Assembly (NCBI GenBank): GCA_965203195.1
Contig: OZ241860.1
Span: 1,860,001-1,924,000 of the forward strand
Direction of reading: 5' to 3'
Origin: Bin87 sp965203195
Lineage (GTDB): Bacteria; Chloroflexota; Dehalococcoidia; Lucifugimonadales; UBA3495
Length of the DNA: 64,000 nucleotides
How positions within the stretch are numbered: position 1 is the first letter of the stretch; each line of letters begins with the position of its first letter. Positions 49,666 through 58,442 of the stretch are shown here, piece after piece. The position numbers and the translations under genes are program-made. The notes beneath the pieces are model-generated. The model was not told the DNA's origin, did no database searches, and saw only the letters and a list, made by a program, of their open reading frames with translations.

Positions 49666-51747
49666 ATGACTGCCCTACAAACTCCGGCGCAGCGCATCCG
49701 CAACATCGGGTTTATTGCCCACATTGACGCCGGCAAGACTACCGTAACCGAGCGGGCGCTTTACCTGACAGGCCGCATCCGCAAGGTGGGCGGCGTTGAC
49801 GAAGGCACCACGGCGATGGACTGGATGCCCCAGGAGAAGGAGCGGGGCATTACGATTACCGCCGCTGCCACCACCGCCGCCTGGCATAATCACCAGATCA
49901 ATATCATTGACACGCCGGGCCATGTGGACTTTACCGCCGAGGTGGAACGCAGCCTGCGGGTGCTGGACGGCGGCATTGTGGTGCTGGACGCCGTGGCCGG
50001 GGTGCAGCCGCAGTCGGAAACGGTGTGGCGGCAGGCGGATACCTACGATGTGCCCCGCATCTGCTTTGTGAACAAGATGGACCGGGTGGGGGCGTCTTAC
50101 GAGCGCACCATTGACTCGGTGCGGCGGCGTCTGAAGGGCAACCCGGTGGCGATACAGGTGCCTATTGGCGCCGAGGATGAGTTTCGCGGCGTGGTGGATC
50201 TGATGGCCGGGCAGGCAATTATGTACTGCGACGGGCGGGGCGATGACGCCGAGGGGCCGGAAGTGGCGCCGGTGCCGGCGGAATATGAGCAGACCTACCA
50301 GGATTACCGGCAGGAGATGATTGAGAAAATCGTCGAGACGGACGAGGCCCTGCTCATTAAATACCTGGAGGGCGAGGATATTGACGCCGATGACCTGCGC
50401 TCGGCGTTGCGCCAGGCTACCATAACGCGGCAGCTGGTGCCGGTGCTGTGCGGCAGCGCGATGCGAGGCAAGGGGATTGACCCGCTGCTGGACGCCATTG
50501 TGGCCTATCTGCCCTCGCCGCTGGATGTGCCGCCGGTGGCGGGCGTGGTGCCCGACACGGAGGAAACGGAGTTGCGGGAACCGCTGGACAGCGAACCCCT
50601 GTCGGCGCTGGCTTTCAAGGTAGTAGTTGACCCCTATGTGGGGCGGCTGGTGTTTCTGCGTATCTATTCGGGGCAGGTGGCGGCGGGCGCCGCGGTGCGG
50701 AACGCCAGCCGGGGCAAGCGGGAACGAATGGGACGGCTGCTGCGAATGCACGCCAACCGGCGGGAGGAGCTGTCGGAAATCACCGCGGGCAACATCTGCG
50801 CCGCCGTGGGGCTGAAAGACACTTTTACCGGGGACACCATCTGCACCGACCACAAGCCGCTGATACTGGAACCGCCGCATTTCCCGGAACCCGTGGTGTC
50901 GGTGGCCATCGAACCGGCCACCCGCGCCGACCAGGACAAGCTGGGCGAGGCGATGCGAAAGCTGTCCGAGGAGGATCCCACTTTCGTGGTCCGGTACAAC
51001 GATGAAACCGGGCAGACGATTATTTCCGGGATGGGCGAGCTGCATCTGGAGGTTCTGGTGGACCGGATGCGGCGGGAGTTTGATGTTGAGGCGCGGGTAG
51101 GACAGCCCCGGGTAGCGTACCGGGAAACGCTCACGAAGCCGGTTCGGATTGAAGGGCGGTTTGTGCGGCAGACGGGCGGGCATGGGCAGTACGGCCATGT
51201 GTGGCTGGAAATCGAGCCGCAGGAACGGGGGGCGGGCAACCTGTTTGTGGACGGCATTACCGGGGGCGTCATTCCGCGCCAGTACATTCCCGCCGTTGAA
51301 GCGGGCGTGAAACAGGGGCTGGACAACGGGCCGCTGGCCGGCTATCCTCTGGTGGACATAAAAGTCACCCTGGTGGACGGCAGCTACCATACGGTGGATT
51401 CTTCCGAAATGGCGTTTCGGTCGGCGGCGATGATGGCGCTGCGGGAAGGAACGCGCCGGGCAGCGCCGGCGTTGCAGGAACCCATCTTTGAGATGGAAAT
51501 CGTAACGCCCGGGGAATATCTCAGCGAGGTGCTCAGCGACCTGGGGGGCCGCCGCGCCCAGATTCGCAGCATTGAGGGGCAGGATGACCTGCAAACCGTC
51601 AGCGCGATGATTCCGCTGGGGGAGACTTTTGCCTACACCACCGCCCTGCGGTCGCTGACCCGCGGGCGGGCATCGTACACGATGGAGTTCCGGCACTACG
51701 AACCCGTGCCGGAGCATCTGTTGCGGAACATTGCCGACATCAAGTAA
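49666..51747 (+). CDS. fusA: Elongation factor G
   Basis: 693 residues. GTPase motifs: NIGFIAHIDAGKTTVTERAL (G1), GITITAAATT (G2), DTPGHVDFTAEVERS (G3) and CFVNKMDRVGA (G4). Domains II-V follow, with GMGELHLEVLVDRM in domain III and MEIVTPGEYLSEVLSDL in domain V. It drives translocation on the ribosome. No tuf follows; rpsJ is next after 139 bases. Confidence 0.96.
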   Translation: MTALQTPAQRIRNIGFIAHIDAGKTTVTERALYLTGRIRKVGGVDEGTTAMDWMPQEKERGITITAAATTAAWHNHQINIIDTPGHVDFTAEVERSLRVLDGGIVVLDAVAGVQPQSETVWRQADTYDVPRICFVNKMDRVGASYERTIDSVRRRLKGNPVAIQVPIGAEDEFRGVVDLMAGQAIMYCDGRGDDAEGPEVAPVPAEYEQTYQDYRQEMIEKIVETDEALLIKYLEGEDIDADDLRSALRQATITRQLVPVLCGSAMRGKGIDPLLDAIVAYLPSPLDVPPVAGVVPDTEETELREPLDSEPLSALAFKVVVDPYVGRLVFLRIYSGQVAAGAAVRNASRGKRERMGRLLRMHANRREELSEITAGNICAAVGLKDTFTGDTICTDHKPLILEPPHFPEPVVSVAIEPATRADQDKLGEAMRKLSEEDPTFVVRYNDETGQTIISGMGELHLEVLVDRMRREFDVEARVGQPRVAYRETLTKPVRIEGRFVRQTGGHGQYGHVWLEIEPQERGAGNLFVDGITGGVIPRQYIPAVEAGVKQGLDNGPLAGYPLVDIKVTLVDGSYHTVDSSEMAFRSAAMMALREGTRRAAPALQEPIFEMEIVTPGEYLSEVLSDLGGRRAQIRSIEGQDDLQTVSAMIPLGETFAYTTALRSLTRGRASYTMEFRHYEPVPEHLLRNIADIK

Positions 51748-51886
51748 CCGGAAACAAGCGACGACGGCGCGATGGCCCGGCCGGGCCTGGTCCGGTCTCT
51801 CACCAGGGAAACTTGGGGGAACCGGGGAAACCGGGCGAACCGGAGGGCCGGCCGCCGCCACGCCAGGGAGCGATAGCGGGTAGATT

Positions 51887-52198
51887 ATGGTCGCCAGGCA
51901 GCGAATGCGGATTACACTGAAAGCCTTTGACCACAAGGTGCTGGACGAGTCCAGCCGGCAGATTGTGGAGACGGCGGAGCTGACCGGGGCGCGGGTGGCC
52001 GGGCCGGTGCCGTTGCCCACGCGCATCCGGCGCTTCTGCGTCATCCGCGGGCCTCATGTGGACAAGGATTCGCGCGAGCATTTTGAGATCCGCACCCACA
52101 AGCGGCTGCTGGACATCATGGAACCCACCAGCAAGACCATCGACGCGCTGACCCGGCTTAATATGCCGGCGGGGGTGGGCATTTCCATCAAACTCTGA
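51887..52198 (+). CDS. rpsJ: 30S ribosomal protein S10
   Basis: 103 residues: MRITLKAFDHKVLDESSRQI, GPVPLPTRIRRFCVIRGPHV and EIRTHKRLLDIMEPTSKTID. S10 also takes part in antitermination (NusE). The start at 51887 leaves five residues before MRITLK, which is normal. It is separated from rplC by 228 bases holding a candidate promoter. Confidence 0.95.
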   Translation: MVARQRMRITLKAFDHKVLDESSRQIVETAELTGARVAGPVPLPTRIRRFCVIRGPHVDKDSREHFEIRTHKRLLDIMEPTSKTIDALTRLNMPAGVGISIKL

Positions 52199-52248
52199 AT
52201 CCGGGCCAGCCAGCGGCGCTTGCCGGCGAAGTTTCCGATTTTTCGGGG

Positions 52249-52277
52249 TTGCCATAATCCGGTTTCCGGCGTACAAT
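52249..52277 (+). promoter_or_regulatory. Candidate internal promoter before rplC
   Basis: TTGCCA (52249-52254), 17 bases and TACAAT (52272-52277). It leaves a leader of about 140 nt before rplC, a place where ribosomal protein operons often carry autoregulatory structures; I see no clear known motif in it. Confidence 0.55.
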
Positions 52278-52426
52278 CATCCGTCCGTGTGCGGATGGCC
52301 GCCAGCTACCGCCGCTTTCCGCTCCGCTTCATTTCATTCCGTTCATTCCGTCAACAGGCCGGGCGTACCGGCCGCAACGGGCCGCCGCAGGCCGCCAACG
52401 CAGATTATCACCGGCAGGCAAAGGAA

Positions 52427-53053
52427 ATGCTCAAGTCGTTCCTCGGCAAGAAAATCGGTATGACCCAGGTGTTCAACGACGCCGGGCAGGTAGTGCCGGT
52501 CACGATAATTGAAGCCGGCCCGTGCGCCGTCACCCAAATCCGCACGCCGGAGAGGGATGGCTACGCGGCGGTGCAGCTGGGTTTCGGGCGGGTGCGGCGT
52601 CCCAACCGGCCGGAGGCGGGCCACCTGCGGGGCAGCCAGATTGGACGCCGCTTGCAGGAAGTGCCGGCGGACGACATCGGCGGCTACGAAGTGGGGCAGC
52701 TGGTTTCGGTGGACATTTTTGCGGCGGGGGAAATCGTGGATGTCAGCGGGCGTTCCAAAGGGCGGGGCTTCGCCGGCACAATGAAACGGCACGGCTTCGG
52801 CGGGGGGCCGCGCACGCACGGGCAGTCCGACCGTTCCCGGGCGCCCGGTTCCATTGGCGGCGGCACTACGCCGGGCAAGGTTTTCAAGGGGCTGAAAATG
52901 GCCGGGCATATGGGCAACCGCCGGGTCACCAGCAAAGGGCTGGAGGTGGTGCGCGTTGACGCCGAGCGCAACCTGCTGATGGTGAAAGGCGGCATACCCG
53001 GAGCGCCCAACAGCCCGATCACCATCCGCAAGACGGGGCGCAAAGCCCGGTAG
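52427..53053 (+). CDS. rplC: 50S ribosomal protein L3
   Basis: 208 residues from ATG 52427 (MLKSFLGKKIGMTQVFNDAG) after AAAGGAA; the open frame upstream is the leader. KGRGFAGTMKRHGFGGGPRT, HGQSDRSRAPGSIGGGTTPG and VFKGLKMAGHMGNRRVTSKG are the conserved L3 loop near the peptidyl transferase centre. Confidence 0.95.
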   Translation: MLKSFLGKKIGMTQVFNDAGQVVPVTIIEAGPCAVTQIRTPERDGYAAVQLGFGRVRRPNRPEAGHLRGSQIGRRLQEVPADDIGGYEVGQLVSVDIFAAGEIVDVSGRSKGRGFAGTMKRHGFGGGPRTHGQSDRSRAPGSIGGGTTPGKVFKGLKMAGHMGNRRVTSKGLEVVRVDAERNLLMVKGGIPGAPNSPITIRKTGRKAR

Positions 53054-53140
53054 CCCGGCCCGGCGGCCGGCGGCAATCGCGCCGCGCCGTCGTCCATAGG
53101 CACTGACGGACAGATACGCAGCGAAGGACATACCTTTAAG

Positions 53141-53956
53141 ATGGAACTCCCGGTAGTAAATAGCAACGGCGACGCCATTGATACCATCAGCGTTGAGGAC
53201 GGCGTTTTTGACCTGCCGATGAACTCCACGCTGGTGCACCAGGCGATGGTGATTTACCAGCTGAACCGGCGGCAAGGCACCCATTCCACGCGCACGCGGG
53301 CGGAGGTTTCGGGCGGCGGACGCAAGCCGTGGATTCAGAAGCACACCGGGCGCGCCCGGCAGGGCAGCATCCGGGCGCCGCAGTGGCGGCATGGGGGCGT
53401 GGCTTTCGGGCCCAAGCCGCGCAGCTACCGCAAGGCGTTGCCCCGGGCGATGCGCCGCAAGGCGTTGCAGTGTGTGCTGTCGCAGAAAATCCGCGAGGGC
53501 AGCCTGGTGTGCATTGACACGCTGGACGGGCTGGACGGGCGCACCAAATCCATGAAGGCCCTGCTGGAAAGGCTGAACATCACCGGCTCGACGCTGGTAG
53601 TGACCGGCGAAGCGCAGCCGAATGTGGCGCGGGCCGGGGGCAACCTGAAGCAGGTTTGGACGCTGCCGGCGGATCTGGTCAACGCCAACGACGCCCTGAA
53701 GCGCAGCGTGGTGCTGATTACGGTGGACGGCATCCGGCGCATTGCCCGGCTGTGCGCGGCGCCGCGGCACCGGGCCCGGCGGGCCGCCGAGGGGGCCGCC
53801 GTAGCCACTGCTACTACCAATGACGCCGCCGCCGCCACCGCCACTACCAATGACGCCGTCGATGTCGCTGCCAATGACGCCGTTGTCGCCAATGCCAATG
53901 CCGCTGTCGATGTCGCTGCCGATGATGACAACGGGAGCAACGGGGAGGGCGCCTGA
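53141..53956 (+). CDS. rplD: 50S ribosomal protein L4 with low-complexity C-terminal tail
   Basis: 271 residues. The L4 body (1 to about 210) has RQGTHSTRTRAEVSGGGRKP, GRARQGSIRAPQWRHGGVAF and FGPKPRSYRKALPRAMRRKA. The tail (about 215-271) is Ala/Thr/Asn/Asp-rich with ATATTNDA and AVDVAADDDNGSNGEGA, encoded by repeated GCCACTACCAATGACGCC-type DNA. L4 is normally about 205 residues. The TGA stop overlaps the rplW start by one base (TGATG). Confidence 0.93.
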   Translation: MELPVVNSNGDAIDTISVEDGVFDLPMNSTLVHQAMVIYQLNRRQGTHSTRTRAEVSGGGRKPWIQKHTGRARQGSIRAPQWRHGGVAFGPKPRSYRKALPRAMRRKALQCVLSQKIREGSLVCIDTLDGLDGRTKSMKALLERLNITGSTLVVTGEAQPNVARAGGNLKQVWTLPADLVNANDALKRSVVLITVDGIRRIARLCAAPRHRARRAAEGAAVATATTNDAAAATATTNDAVDVAANDAVVANANAAVDVAADDDNGSNGEGA

Positions 53957-54240
53957 TGAATATTAGCGAAGTCCTGCTGCGTCCGACCATTACGGAGAAA
54001 AGCACCCTCCTGCAAGAGGACGGGCAGTACACCTTTGAGGTGGCGCGCAAGGCGAACAAGACGATGGTCAAGCAGGCGGTGGAACAGAATTTCAATGTCA
54101 CCGTCACGGGCGTGAACATCACGATGAACCGGGGCAAGCGGAAGCGCTACGGCCCGCGCATCAAGAAGCGGCCGGATGTCAAAAAGGCCGTGGTGACCCT
54201 GCGGCCGGGCGACGGCATTGACCTCATTGAGGGCCTGTAG
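53956..54240 (+). CDS. rplW: 50S ribosomal protein L23
   Basis: 94 residues: MNISEVLLRPTITEKSTLLQ, YTFEVARKANKTMVKQAVEQ and VTGVNITMNRGKRKRYGPRI. L23 lines the exit tunnel and docks trigger factor and SRP. It is translationally coupled to rplD. Confidence 0.95.
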   Translation: MNISEVLLRPTITEKSTLLQEDGQYTFEVARKANKTMVKQAVEQNFNVTVTGVNITMNRGKRKRYGPRIKKRPDVKKAVVTLRPGDGIDLIEGL

Positions 54241-54252
54241 GGAGGGGATGAT

Positions 54253-55089
54253 ATGCCACTGAAAAATTTGCGTCCCATTACTCCCGGCACGCGCAACGCC
54301 GTGCGGCCCTCTTTTGAGGAGCTGACCACGCGCAAGCCGGAGAAGTCGCTGCTGGAGCCCCTGCCCAAGCGGGGGGGACGGAACAACCGGGGCCGGATTA
54401 CCGCCTACCACCGGGGGGGCGGCTCGCGGCGGATGTACCGGCGGATTGACTTCAAGCGGCGCAAGGACGGCGTGCCGGCCACGGTCAAGTCCATTGAATA
54501 TGACCCCAACCGGACGGCGCGCATTGCCCTGCTGCATTACGCCGACGGGGAAAAGTCGTACATCCTGGCGCCGGTGAATCTGTCCGTAGGCGACCGGGTG
54601 CAGTCGGGCGCGGACGCCGAAATCAGCCCCGGCAACACGCTGCCGCTGCGGAACATTCCTACGGGAACGGTGGTGCATAACCTGGAGCTGACGCCGGGCC
54701 GGGGCGGCCAGCTGGTGCGGGGCGCGGGCGCCGGCGCGCAGGTGCTGTCCCGCGAGGGCGATTATGTGCTGATTCGGCTGCCTTCGGGGGAGATGCGGCG
54801 GATTCTGCTCAACTGCCGCGCCAGCGTGGGGCAGCTTTCCAACCCCGACCACAAGAACGAAAGCCTGGGCAAGGCGGGTGCCAAAAGGCGTTTGGGGCGC
54901 CGGCCTCATGTGCGGGGCGTGGCCAAAAACCCGGTGGACCATCCTCACGGCGGCGGCGAGGGCCGCTCGCCCATCGGTATGCCCGGCCCCAAGTCGCCGA
55001 AGGGCAAGCCCACTTTGGGTCACAAGACGCGCAACAAGAAGAAGACTTCCAGCCGGTTCATCGTCCGCGGGCGGCGCTGGCGGCGCTAG
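54253..55089 (+). CDS. rplB: 50S ribosomal protein L2
   Basis: 278 residues: PLKNLRPITPGTRNAVRPSF, GRNNRGRITAYHRGGGSRRM, and the conserved RGVAKNPVDHPHGGGEGRSP near the peptidyl transferase centre (His of NPVDHPHGGGEG). GGAGGGGATGAT precedes the ATG. Confidence 0.96.
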   Translation: MPLKNLRPITPGTRNAVRPSFEELTTRKPEKSLLEPLPKRGGRNNRGRITAYHRGGGSRRMYRRIDFKRRKDGVPATVKSIEYDPNRTARIALLHYADGEKSYILAPVNLSVGDRVQSGADAEISPGNTLPLRNIPTGTVVHNLELTPGRGGQLVRGAGAGAQVLSREGDYVLIRLPSGEMRRILLNCRASVGQLSNPDHKNESLGKAGAKRRLGRRPHVRGVAKNPVDHPHGGGEGRSPIGMPGPKSPKGKPTLGHKTRNKKKTSSRFIVRGRRWRR

Positions 55090-55154
55090 AACGAACCGGC
55101 CACCTCACCTCACCACACTGCTCTCCATCTCTACCGCAAGGCGGCCAATGCGCT

Positions 55155-55439
55155 ATGTCACGGTCAGTTAAAAAGGGGCCTTACGTCCACCCCAAGCTGC
55201 TGAAGAAGGTCAACCGGGTACGGGAATCCGGCGAGGCTACGGTCATCCGCACCTGGTCGCGGGATTCGATGGTGATGCCCGAAATGGTGGGGCTGAATTT
55301 TGGCGTCCACGACGGGCGGCGTCATGTGCCGGTGTTCGTCACCGAGAATATGGTGGGGCACCGGCTGGGCGAGTTCGCGCCCACGCGCACCTACCGGGGT
55401 CATGTGGCGCGGTCGGAACGCTCCAGCAGGGTGAGGTGA
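55155..55439 (+). CDS. rpsS: 30S ribosomal protein S19
   Basis: 94 residues: MSRSVKKGPYVHPKLLKKVN, RTWSRDSMVMPEMVGLNFGV and GHRLGEFAPTRTYRGH. The stop lies just before or within the rplV start region. Confidence 0.96.
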   Translation: MSRSVKKGPYVHPKLLKKVNRVRESGEATVIRTWSRDSMVMPEMVGLNFGVHDGRRHVPVFVTENMVGHRLGEFAPTRTYRGHVARSERSSRVR

Positions 55440-55444
55440 ACGGG

Positions 55445-55789
55445 ATGCCGGCGGTACGCGCGAAAGCGAAGCAGGTGGGGGCATCCCCCAAGCGGCTGAA
55501 GCCGATTATCGACGCCGTGCGGGGCATGAGCGTGAACGATGCCCTGGGCCACTTGAGCCTGATGACCTCGCCCTGGGCGCGCTCGGTGGCCAAGGTGGTG
55601 GAGTCGGCGGCGGCCAATGCGGAGAACAACCAGTTTATGAGCCGGGACGGACTGCGGATTACGCGCATTTCGGCCGACCAGGCGCGTCCGCTGAAGCGGT
55701 TCCGGGCGCGGGCGCGGGGGCGCATTGGCCGGGTGACCCGTCGTTCCAGCCACATCATCATTGAAGTGGACGAGATAGAGGAGGGCTAG
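55445..55789 (+). CDS. rplV: 50S ribosomal protein L22
   Basis: 114 residues from ATG 55445 (MPAVRAKAKQVGASPKRLKP) with AGGTGA about 6 bases before; a GTG at 55436 overlaps rpsS and is possible. SAAANAENNQFMSRDGLRIT and RARGRIGRVTRRSSHIIIEV are the conserved hairpin lining the exit tunnel. Confidence 0.94.
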   Translation: MPAVRAKAKQVGASPKRLKPIIDAVRGMSVNDALGHLSLMTSPWARSVAKVVESAAANAENNQFMSRDGLRITRISADQARPLKRFRARARGRIGRVTRRSSHIIIEVDEIEEG

Positions 55790-55793
55790 GCAG

Positions 55794-56528
55794 ATGGGGC
55801 ACAAGACGCACCCCTTCGGTTTCCGGCTGGGCATCATCAAGGACTGGAAAACCCACTGGTACGCCAACAACGGCGCCCAGTACCGCCATGGCGTGAGCCA
55901 GGATTTGACCCTGCGCCGGACGGTGCAGCAGGAATACGCCGGGTTTTCCGACGCGGGCATTGCCCGGATTGAGATTGACCGCACGGCGCAGGAGACGATT
56001 ATCAACATCCACTCGGCGCGGCCGGGCATTCTCATCGGGCGGGACGGCGACCGGGTGAAGGGCCTGCGGGCCAAGCTGGAGACGATGACCCGCGGCCAGC
56101 TGCGGCTGAATATCATTGAGATTGAGCAGCCGGAAATGGATCCCTACCTGGTGGGCAAGAGCATTGCCGACCAGCTCAGCCGGCGGGTGGCCTACCGGCG
56201 GGCGATGCGGCAGGCGGCGCTGCGGACGATGCAGGCGGGCGCCGAGGGCGTGAAAATCATCACCAAGGGCCGCATCTCCGGGGCGGAAATCGCCCGCACG
56301 GAGAAGCTGATGATGGGGCAGGTGCCGTTGCATACGCTGCGGGCCGACATTGACTACGCGCTGGCGGAGGCCCATACGGCTATGGGGCGCATCGGCATCA
56401 AGGTATGGATTTACAAGGGACAGATTATGCCGGCGCGGGCCGAGGAGGATGCGGAGCTGGAGAATGTGGAGTTCCGCGTCAACCGGCAGGATGCCGACGC
56501 CGACGCTTTCGGCGAGCCGGATTTCTAG
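55794..56528 (+). CDS. rpsC: 30S ribosomal protein S3
   Basis: 244 residues: MGHKTHPFGFRLGIIKDWKT, KH domain with RPGILIGRDGDRVKGLRAKL (GxxG as GRDG) and AEAHTAMGRIGIKVWIYKGQ. The C-terminal 25 residues are acidic (EEDAELENVEF). S3 forms the mRNA entry site. Confidence 0.96.
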   Translation: MGHKTHPFGFRLGIIKDWKTHWYANNGAQYRHGVSQDLTLRRTVQQEYAGFSDAGIARIEIDRTAQETIINIHSARPGILIGRDGDRVKGLRAKLETMTRGQLRLNIIEIEQPEMDPYLVGKSIADQLSRRVAYRRAMRQAALRTMQAGAEGVKIITKGRISGAEIARTEKLMMGQVPLHTLRADIDYALAEAHTAMGRIGIKVWIYKGQIMPARAEEDAELENVEFRVNRQDADADAFGEPDF

Positions 56529-56618
56529 GCCGGGACCAGCCGGGCCGAAGCCGACTGCCGCCGCGCGCCGGACCAGCGCCGCCGCCATTGCCGCTACACA
56601 GGGGAGAGCAAGCGAACT

Positions 56619-57059
56619 ATGTTGCAGCCCAAGAGGACCAAATTCCGCAAGATGGGACGGGGCAAACGCCGGGGCGCCGCCACTACGGGCAGCACGGTGC
56701 AGTTCGGGGAAATCGGCCTCAAGGCGATGAGCCCGGAGTGGATTACCGCCCGGCAGATCGAGTCCGCCCGCATTGCCATATCCCGCCACTTGCAGCGGGG
56801 CGGGCGCACGTGGATTCGCATTTTCCCGGACAAGCCCGTTTCCAAGAAGCCGGCCGAAGTGCGGATGGGCGGCGGCAAGGCGGCCAACGACCACTGGGTG
56901 GCGGTGGTCAAGCCGGGGCGGATTATGTTTGAGGTGGGCGGCGTGCCGGTGGATCAGGCCGAACAGGCCCTGCTGCGGGCGGCGCACAAACTGCCCATTC
57001 CCACCAAGGTGGTGTATCGCGACCGGGTCAATTCCCTGCTCACGGGTTCGGGGGGTTAG
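56619..57059 (+). CDS. rplP: 50S ribosomal protein L16
   Basis: 146 residues: MLQPKRTKFRKMGRGKRRGA, RGGRTWIRIFPDKPVSKKPA and EVRMGGGKAANDHWVAVVKP. It lies near the A site of the 50S subunit. Preceded by GGGGAGAG. Confidence 0.95.
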   Translation: MLQPKRTKFRKMGRGKRRGAATTGSTVQFGEIGLKAMSPEWITARQIESARIAISRHLQRGGRTWIRIFPDKPVSKKPAEVRMGGGKAANDHWVAVVKPGRIMFEVGGVPVDQAEQALLRAAHKLPIPTKVVYRDRVNSLLTGSGG

Positions 57060-57064
57060 AGGCC

Positions 57065-57256
57065 ATGAAAATGTACGAAATCCGGGCGCTGACCGATGAC
57101 CAGATTCGCGAGGAGCTGGCGCAGTCGTATAAGGAGCTGATGAACCTGCGGTTTCGGGATGCCACCAACCAGCTGACCGACACCAACCAGCCGCGCAAGA
57201 CGCGCAAGGACATCGCCCGGATGCTGACCTGTCTGAGCGAGCGACAGGCGGGCTAA
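57065..57256 (+). CDS. rpmC: 50S ribosomal protein L29
   Basis: 63 residues: MKMYEIRALTDDQIREELAQ, SYKELMNLRFRDATNQLTDT. ATG 57065 is 5 bases past the rplP stop; an ATG at 57071 is an alternative start and fits the family equally. Confidence 0.93.
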   Translation: MKMYEIRALTDDQIREELAQSYKELMNLRFRDATNQLTDTNQPRKTRKDIARMLTCLSERQAG

Positions 57257-57354
57257 CCAACGGGAACTCCGCCGTCCGCCGGGCATTGGCGCCGGCCGGC
57301 GTCCAGCATCGGGTCAACAGCCGTCAACTTTTTCAACCTGCCAGGAAACCTGCA

Positions 57355-57780
57355 ATGGCCAAAGCAATGCGAAAGATCCGGGTGGGCTCCGTAGTGAGCG
57401 CCCGGATGGACAAAACCGTGGTCGTGGAGCTGGTGTGGAAGCAGCGCCACCGCGTCTATCGCAAACAGATGCGGCGGGTGACGCGGTTCTATGTTCACGA
57501 CCCCAACGGGCGGTGCGAAATCGGGGATACGGTGCGTATCCAGGAAACGCGGCCCATATCGCGCACCAAGCGCTGGCGGCTGCTGGACATCATCGCGCGG
57601 CGGGAAGTGGCGGATGTGCGGCCCATTGACCTGGAAGGCGACCTGGTTTTTGAGCCGGATTCGGAGGACGGCGCCGATTTCCGCCCGGATGACGCCGATT
57701 TTATCTTTCCGCCGGCGGCGGGCGCCGATGAGGCCGGCGACGGAAGCGGCTCCGGGGACGCCGGGCGGGAGGGCGTCTAG
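57355..57780 (+). CDS. rpsQ: 30S ribosomal protein S17 with acidic C-terminal extension
   Basis: 141 residues from ATG 57355. The body (to about 88) has IRVGSVVSARMDKTVVVELV, FYVHDPNGRCEIGDTVRIQE and TRPISRTKRWRLLDIIARRE. S17 is normally about 85 residues. Here 50-odd acidic residues follow (EPDSEDGADFRPDDADFIFP and GADEAGDGSGSGDAGREGV). It ends one base before rplN. Confidence 0.93.
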   Translation: MAKAMRKIRVGSVVSARMDKTVVVELVWKQRHRVYRKQMRRVTRFYVHDPNGRCEIGDTVRIQETRPISRTKRWRLLDIIARREVADVRPIDLEGDLVFEPDSEDGADFRPDDADFIFPPAAGADEAGDGSGSGDAGREGV

Positions 57781-58149
57781 ATGATACAGAGCTACACCCG
57801 GTTGCGCGTGGCCGACAACAGCGGCGCGCGGCTCATCCGGCTCATCAACATTCCCGGCTCCAGCCGGCGCAAGTACGCTTCGGTGGGCGACATCATCGTG
57901 TGCACGGTGCGGGAAGCGGTGCCGAATTCGCCGGTGCGGAAAGGCACCGTAGTGAAGGCGGTGGTGGTGCGACAGGCGGCGCCACTGCTGCGGCCCGACG
58001 GCACGCACATCAGGTTTGACGACAACGCCGCCGTCATCATCAACGACAACCAGCTGCCGCGCGGCACCCGCATTTTCGGCCCCGTGGCCCGGGAGCTGCG
58101 GGACAAGGGGTTTATGCGGATTGTGTCGCTGGCCCCGGAGGTGGTGTGA
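57781..58149 (+). CDS. rplN: 50S ribosomal protein L14
   Basis: 122 residues, normal: MIQSYTRLRVADNSGARLIR, KGTVVKAVVVRQAAPLLRPD, FDDNAAVIINDNQLPRGTRI and IFGPVARELRDKGFMRIVSL. Its start directly abuts the rpsQ stop. Confidence 0.96.
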   Translation: MIQSYTRLRVADNSGARLIRLINIPGSSRRKYASVGDIIVCTVREAVPNSPVRKGTVVKAVVVRQAAPLLRPDGTHIRFDDNAAVIINDNQLPRGTRIFGPVARELRDKGFMRIVSLAPEVV

Positions 58150-58150
58150 T

Positions 58151-58423
58151 ATGGCCAGGACGAAAATCCGCAGCGGCGATGAGGTGCTGGTCATCGCCGG
58201 CAAGGACAAGGGCAAGACGGGCCGCGTGCGGCAGACGCTGCCCGAAAAGAACCGGGTCATTGTGGAAGGCGTGAATATGGTGACCAAGCACATCAAGCCC
58301 CGCCCGGGCATCCGGCAGGGCGCGCGCGTCCAGCAGGAAGCGTCCATCCACAGATCCAACGTGAAGCTGTTGCAGAGCAACTACACCGAACCGAGCACGC
58401 AGTTCCGCAACCGGGACGGGTAA
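58151..58423 (+). CDS. rplX: 50S ribosomal protein L24
   Basis: 90 residues from ATG 58151, one base after the rplN stop: KIRSGDEVLVIAGKDKGKTG, VIVEGVNMVTKHIKPRPGIR (KOW domain). The C-terminal part beyond VQQEASIHRSNVKLL is short and divergent. Confidence 0.94.
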   Translation: MARTKIRSGDEVLVIAGKDKGKTGRVRQTLPEKNRVIVEGVNMVTKHIKPRPGIRQGARVQQEASIHRSNVKLLQSNYTEPSTQFRNRDG

Positions 58424-58442
58424 GGGCAAAGGGCAAGGGATT

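Noticed and set aside
49675..52044. 789-codon minus-strand frame over fusA and rpsJ
   Set aside because: Opposite-strand shadow of EF-G; no recognisable protein features.
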